Source of the DNA: Flavobacterium frigidimaris
GTDB lineage: Bacteria > Bacteroidota > Bacteroidia > Flavobacteriales > Flavobacteriaceae
DNA length: 64,000 bases
Reading direction: 5' to 3'
NCBI GenBank assembly: GCA_900129595.1
Contig: FQWG01000022.1
Location: 24,120-88,119, forward strand
Shown here in pieces: positions 60,574 through 64,000 of the stretch (the first letter of the stretch is position 1; every line of letters starts with the position of its first letter). Both the position numbers and the translations under genes were made by a program. The notes beneath the pieces were generated by a model. That model ran no database searches and was not told where the DNA came from. It saw only the letters and a program-made list of their open reading frames with translations.

Positions 60574-61935
60574 ATGATCAAAAAAATTAAATCCAATAAG
60601 ATATATTACCAAAGTACAATAACACTTGCAGGGCCTGTTGTAATTTCCCAGCTTGGGCATACACTGGTGCAGACTCTTGACACAGTTATCATTGGGCATT
60701 ATGCAGGAACTATATCATTGGCAGCGGTCTCGCTGGTTCATTCTGTTTTCATGGTTGTTTTAGTCATTGGATTAGGGATTGCCTATGGATTAACACCTTT
60801 GATTGCACAAGAAAATGGAAAATCAAATTTTAAGGAATGTGCCAAGCTGCTGTCAAACAGCTTATGGCTTAATATAGCAGCTGCCGTTTTTCTTTTTTTA
60901 ATAGTCTATTATGGTTCTATGTTTGCTATGCAGCATGCAGATCAGGATCCTAAGGTAGTAGAAACAGCAAAACCTTATTTACTTGTTTTAAGTTTATCTA
61001 TTCTGCCTTTAATGATATTTCAAACTTTCAAGCAGTTTGCAGAAGGGCTTGGTTTCACAAAACAGGCAATGTCGATAACGATATGGGGAAATGTGCTCAA
61101 TGTAATTATCGCTGTGATTTTGGTAAAGGGAATGTTTGGCATTGAGCCAATGGGAGTTCAGGGAGTAGGAATTGCAACATTGATAGACAGGGTTTTAATG
61201 ATGCTGGTTATGATGTGGTATGTGCTTCGATCAAAGAATTTTAAAGTCTATATAGAGCATTTCTCTGTTAAGTTCGTTAATTTTTCAAAAATTATAAAAG
61301 TGGTAAAAATAGGATTGCCTGTGGCAATGCAGTATGTATTTGAAATTGGGGCATTTGCAGCAGCCGCTTTAATGGCCGGTCACATTGGTGCAATTGAACA
61401 GGCTGCTCATCAAACAGCAATAACCCTTGCAGCAATGACCTATATGATGGCGGGAGGAATTGCATCGGCTGCAACTATTAAAGTCGGAAATAGTTTTGGA
61501 AATCAGAAATACAAAAGACTTCAGAGGTTTGCTTATGCTTCCTATCATTTAGTTATTATTTTCATGATGTTCTTTGCTGTAATTTTTACACTCTTTAATC
61601 AATATTTGCCTTACTTAATAACCAATGACACAAATGTTGTAGCATTGGCAGCACAATTATTGATAATTGCCGCACTATTCCAGCTCTTTGATGGTACACA
61701 GGTAGTCGGATTAGGAACATTAAGAGGAATGGGAGATGTAAACATTCCTACCTTTATAACCTTTATTGCATATTGGCTTATTGGTCTGCCTGTGGCCTAT
61801 GTTTTAGGAATTCATTTCGATGCAGGAGTAAAGGGAATCTGGTACGGTCTGACGCTGGGGCTGTTAACATCATCTGTTTTACTGTATTTAAGGTTCCGAT
61901 ATGTAATGAACAAAGTCTTGAAAAATAATCTATAA
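60574..61935 (+). CDS. MATE-family multidrug/cation antiporter
   Basis: 453 residues from the ATG at 60574 (MIKKIKSNKIYYQST), which gives the usual N-terminus; a longer frame starts at 60508 (475 residues) and cannot be excluded. Twelve hydrophobic segments and the MATE pattern are visible: ITLAGPVVISQLGHTLVQTLDTVIIGHYAG, LGIAYGLTPLIAQENGKSN, GIEPMGVQGVGIATLIDR and MMAGGIASAATIKVGNSFGNQ. Proteins of this family expel drugs, dyes or cationic metabolites in exchange for Na+ or H+. It follows the AraC regulator on the same strand, and no terminator separates the two. Confidence 0.9.
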   Translation: MIKKIKSNKIYYQSTITLAGPVVISQLGHTLVQTLDTVIIGHYAGTISLAAVSLVHSVFMVVLVIGLGIAYGLTPLIAQENGKSNFKECAKLLSNSLWLNIAAAVFLFLIVYYGSMFAMQHADQDPKVVETAKPYLLVLSLSILPLMIFQTFKQFAEGLGFTKQAMSITIWGNVLNVIIAVILVKGMFGIEPMGVQGVGIATLIDRVLMMLVMMWYVLRSKNFKVYIEHFSVKFVNFSKIIKVVKIGLPVAMQYVFEIGAFAAAALMAGHIGAIEQAAHQTAITLAAMTYMMAGGIASAATIKVGNSFGNQKYKRLQRFAYASYHLVIIFMMFFAVIFTLFNQYLPYLITNDTNVVALAAQLLIIAALFQLFDGTQVVGLGTLRGMGDVNIPTFITFIAYWLIGLPVAYVLGIHFDAGVKGIWYGLTLGLLTSSVLLYLRFRYVMNKVLKNNL

Positions 61936-62065
61936 GACATAATTAATTTGGTAAGGTATAAATACAATCATAAAAATAGAATTTATGGATGTGACTACGT
62001 GTGACTATACGTGTCGTAATTTTCAAACAAATACTATAGACTTCATCTAAAAATATATTTTGTTA

Positions 62066-62089
62066 AATTAAATTGCGCACAATTTAATT
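62066..62089. promoter_or_regulatory. Probable OhrR operator upstream of the nitroreductase-ohrR-ohr operon
   Basis: AATTAAATTG (62066-62075) and CAATTTAATT (62080-62089) are perfect complements around CGCA. AT-rich palindromes of the AATTG/CAATT type are the known target of OhrR repressors. It overlaps the -33 element of the promoter, ideal for repression. Confidence 0.75.
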
Positions 62090-62103
62090 ATTCTGTATCT
62101 TTG
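62073..62103 (+). promoter_or_regulatory. Promoter of the nitroreductase-ohrR-ohr operon
   Basis: TTG (62073-62075) and TATCTTTG (62096-62103) are 20 nt apart, a good Bacteroidota promoter. Transcription would start near 62109, about 57 nt before the nitroreductase start codon. Confidence 0.65.
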
Positions 62104-62165
62104 CATTGTTATTTTGATTCAAATAATTTTAAGAATCAGATGTCTAATTTATAAAATAATATAGA

Positions 62166-62798
62166 ATGTCATTAATAGAAGATTTAAACTGGAGACATGC
62201 CGTAAAAGCGTATGACTCAACAAAAAAAGTGTCAGAAGACGATTTAAATAAAATTTTAGAAGCCGCAAGATTAGCTCCTACTTCTTCCGGATTGCAGCCT
62301 TTTCGTGTGATTGTTGTCGAAAATCAGGAATTGAAAGAGAAGATGGTAAAAGGCGCATTAAATCCGGAAGTTATGAGAGATTCTTCTCATGTGTTGGTTT
62401 TTGCAGCATGGGATAGTTATTCTGATGAGAAAATCGATGAAGTTTATGATCATCACACAGATGTTAGAGAATTACCAAAAGGTCGTTTTAGCAGTTATAC
62501 GGATCAGATCAAGCAAATCTACGGAGCTCAGACTCCTGAACAGCATTTTGCGCACACAGCAAGACAAACCTATATTGCATTAGGTTTGGCAATGGCTCAG
62601 GCAGCTGAACTGAAGGTTGATTCTACTCCGGCTGAAGGTTTCAGTAATGAAGTGGTAGATGAGATTTTGGATCTAAGGGAATTAGGTTTAAAAAGTGTTA
62701 CGCTTTTATATCTGGGCTACAGAGATACAGAGAAGGACTGGCTCTCTAATATGAAGAAAGTTAGAATTCCTATGGAGGAATTTATTATCAGAAAATAA
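62166..62798 (+). CDS. NAD(P)H-dependent nitroreductase-family flavoprotein (NfsB-like)
   Basis: 210 residues, cytoplasmic. LIEDLNWRHAVKAYDSTKKVSEDDLNKILEAARLAPTSSGLQPFRVIVV is the FMN-binding start of the family, RQTYIALGLAMAQAAELKVDSTPAEGFSNE and LKSVTLLYLGYRDTEKDWL complete it. Members reduce nitroaromatics, quinones or other electrophiles with NAD(P)H as donor and FMN as cofactor. It is the first gene downstream of the OhrR-type operator, 30 nt before ohrR, so it is probably induced with ohr by organic peroxides or hypochlorite. The true substrate in the cell is unknown. Confidence 0.92.
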   Translation: MSLIEDLNWRHAVKAYDSTKKVSEDDLNKILEAARLAPTSSGLQPFRVIVVENQELKEKMVKGALNPEVMRDSSHVLVFAAWDSYSDEKIDEVYDHHTDVRELPKGRFSSYTDQIKQIYGAQTPEQHFAHTARQTYIALGLAMAQAAELKVDSTPAEGFSNEVVDEILDLRELGLKSVTLLYLGYRDTEKDWLSNMKKVRIPMEEFIIRK

Positions 62799-62828
62799 TA
62801 GTTTTATTCTGTTTTTTGTCATTAGATT

Positions 62829-63263
62829 ATGGAAAATTACCACCCGCTCAAATTGGAAAACCAACTTTGTTTTCCGATTTATGTTATTGCAAAAGAAATT
62901 ATCGGTTTGTACCGGCCATTTCTCGATGAAATTGATATTACCTACTCGCAGTATCTTGTGATGATGGTGCTTTGGGAAAAAGATGGCTTGACGGTAAATC
63001 AGGTTGGCGAAAAACTGTATCTCGACAGTGGAACCTTAACACCACTTCTGAAAAGACTTGAAAGTAAGGGGTTTGTCATTAGAAAAAGAAAAAAAGAAGA
63101 CGAAAGAGTAGTTCAGGTTTTTTTAACTGATCAAGGAGGGAATTTACAGCAAAAAGCGTGTGAAATTCCGTTAAAAATGCAGGAAGAACTGAATCTGACA
63201 AATGAAGATCTACTCGAACTCAAAGAAACGGTTCAGAAAATTTTAAATAAAATTCAAAAATAA
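62829..63263 (+). CDS. ohrR: OhrR, MarR-family organic hydroperoxide sensor-repressor
   Basis: 144 residues. The N-terminal Cys in LENQLCFPIYVIAKEIIGLYRPFL is at the position of the peroxidatic Cys of OhrR, and the winged helix-turn-helix reads YSQYLVMMVLWEKDGLTVNQVGEKLYLDSGTLTPLLKRLESKGFVIRKRKKEDERVVQVFLTDQG. OhrR represses ohr until its Cys is oxidised by an organic hydroperoxide. It ends 1 nt before ohr and is preceded by the nitroreductase, with the probable operator upstream of both. Only one reactive-site Cys near the N-terminus is visible, which would suggest the one-cysteine type. Confidence 0.93.
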   Translation: MENYHPLKLENQLCFPIYVIAKEIIGLYRPFLDEIDITYSQYLVMMVLWEKDGLTVNQVGEKLYLDSGTLTPLLKRLESKGFVIRKRKKEDERVVQVFLTDQGGNLQQKACEIPLKMQEELNLTNEDLLELKETVQKILNKIQK

Positions 63264-63264
63264 A

Positions 63265-63687
63265 ATGAAAACATTATATACAACCAACGTTACTGCAAAA
63301 GGCGGAAGAAACGGACAGGTAAAAAGTGAAAACGGAATTTTGGACCTTGAGGTTAGAATGCCTAAAGCTTTAGGAGGAGCCAATGATGATTTTGCCAATC
63401 CGGAAATGCTTTTCGCAGCTGGATATTCAGCGTGTTTTGACAGTGCACTGAATCGTGTTATCAGTTTATCAAAAACGCAGACTGGTGAAACTACGGTAAC
63501 TGCAAAAGTAAGCATCGGGCAAAATGAAGACGGTGGTTTTGGTCTGGCAGTAGAATTGGATGTGAATATTCCTGGAGTCACTATTGAAGAAGCGCAGGAA
63601 TTAACGGAAAAAGCGCATCAGATTTGTCCTTATTCAAATGCGACAAGATCTAATATTGAAGTTAAACTTACGGTGACCAATAGCTAA
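63265..63687 (+). CDS. ohr: Ohr organic hydroperoxide resistance protein
   Basis: 140 residues. The two catalytic Cys are seen in FAAGYSACFDSALNRV and AHQICPYSNATRSNIEV, the OsmC/Ohr signature, and the family start TLYTTNVTAKGGRNGQVKSENG is complete. Ohr is a thiol peroxidase that reduces organic and fatty acid hydroperoxides, using lipoylated proteins as electron donor in studied bacteria. It is the last gene of the nitroreductase-ohrR-ohr operon and is followed by a terminator. Confidence 0.95.
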   Translation: MKTLYTTNVTAKGGRNGQVKSENGILDLEVRMPKALGGANDDFANPEMLFAAGYSACFDSALNRVISLSKTQTGETTVTAKVSIGQNEDGGFGLAVELDVNIPGVTIEEAQELTEKAHQICPYSNATRSNIEVKLTVTNS

Positions 63688-63709
63688 GATTAATTTCTTT
63701 AAATTATAT

Positions 63710-63739
63710 AAATCTGCATCTTTTGATGCGGATTTTTTT
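63710..63739 (+). terminator. Intrinsic terminator of the ohr operon
   Basis: AAATCTGCATC pairs with GATGCGGATTT (one wobble pair) around a TTTT loop, followed by a T-run. It lies 22 nt after the ohr stop codon. Confidence 0.85.
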
Positions 63740-63917
63740 ATTTTATAAGGATTTGAGAATTAAAATAGGGTAGGGATAAGGAATATTTATGTTTAATTTC
63801 TAGTGCTCCTCAGATTTACGTTTTGATCGTAAGTATTGAATTTAGAATGGATGAAGTGCAAAACTTGGGGATGAAATGTCAAAATAAAATAAGAACTTTG
63901 TAATATAAGAATTTTAT

Positions 63918-64000
63918 ATGACCCCTATAGAACTATTGAAGTTTATGCTTCCTGATTTTTTAGTAGAACATTTTGAAGTAGTTTCATCAACTAATACCGA
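63918..64000 (+). CDS. Probable transposase N-terminal region (ISAon1-type), cut by the window edge
   Basis: From the ATG at 63918 the frame reads MTPIELLKFMLPDFLVEHFE and onward to the last base. This matches my memory of the short N-region protein of ISAon1-type transposases, which begins MTPIELLKxMLP. The start lies about 230 nt after ohr. No inverted repeat end could be identified because only one side of the element is visible. If correct, an insertion sequence lies just past the operon. Confidence 0.5.
   Translation, partial: MTPIELLKFMLPDFLVEHFEVVSSTNT

Noticed and set aside
61990..62020. Imperfect tandem repeat GTGACTACGT/GTGACTATACGT after the MATE gene
   Set aside because: Only two short imperfect copies; too little to separate from chance.

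Overview
The window looks like a chromosomal segment of a Flavobacterium-like member of the Bacteroidota. The base composition is AT-rich. SusC/SusD pairs, a hybrid two-component regulator, a C-terminal type IX secretion signal, lipoproteins with a short lipobox, and -7 elements of the TAnnTTTG type all point the same way. No rRNA, tRNA or CRISPR array was seen.

Layout. 1-1161 is the 3' part of a class V aminotransferase-like gene. 1263-33337 is a large pectin utilisation locus. Leftward it has a sodium/solute symporter and a GH3 enzyme. Rightward it has a hybrid two-component regulator (HTCS), a lipoprotein, SusC, SusD, an Fn3/beta-helix surface lipoprotein, GH43, GH105, GH28, an alpha/beta-hydrolase esterase and a CE12 rhamnogalacturonan acetylesterase. 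It ends with a 2428-residue secreted protein that joins a pectin methylesterase (CE8) to a pectate lyase (PL1), followed by a small lipoprotein. 33466-35850 is a three-gene HipB/HipS/HipT-like toxin-antitoxin module with three regularly spaced operator-like repeats, followed by a metallophosphoesterase. 36037-45052 is a second, smaller pectin locus: a divergent ECF sigma factor, a FecR anti-sigma factor, SusC with an STN domain, SusD and a second PL1-like protein. 45220-48822 holds an AraC regulator divergent from an exported acetolactate decarboxylase, a cupin plus Yellow/MRJP-type beta-propeller fusion, and a small membrane protein. 48965-56858 holds an AsmA-like giant, a membrane protein, a Tat-exported PhoD phosphatase and two small exported proteins. 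57080-63687 is a stress/detoxification stretch: NmrA-like and HxlR (divergent), isochorismatase-like hydrolase, AraC, MATE, and a nitroreductase-ohrR-ohr operon. The right edge enters a probable transposase gene.

How the genes work together. The CE8 domain would remove methyl esters and the PL1 domain would cut the exposed polygalacturonate outside the cell. CE12 and the other esterase would remove acetyl groups. GH28 and GH105 would trim galacturonate and unsaturated ends, and GH43 and GH3 would remove neutral side-chain sugars. SusC/D would import oligomers and the symporter would take up the released sugar. The first locus appears to be controlled by the HTCS and the second by a sigma/anti-sigma pair, so two sensing strategies for related substrates sit side by side, with a toxin-antitoxin module between them.

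Limits. All calls come from reading the sequence and from knowledge of families. No database search or alignment program was run. Substrate specificities, operators and operon boundaries are inferences.
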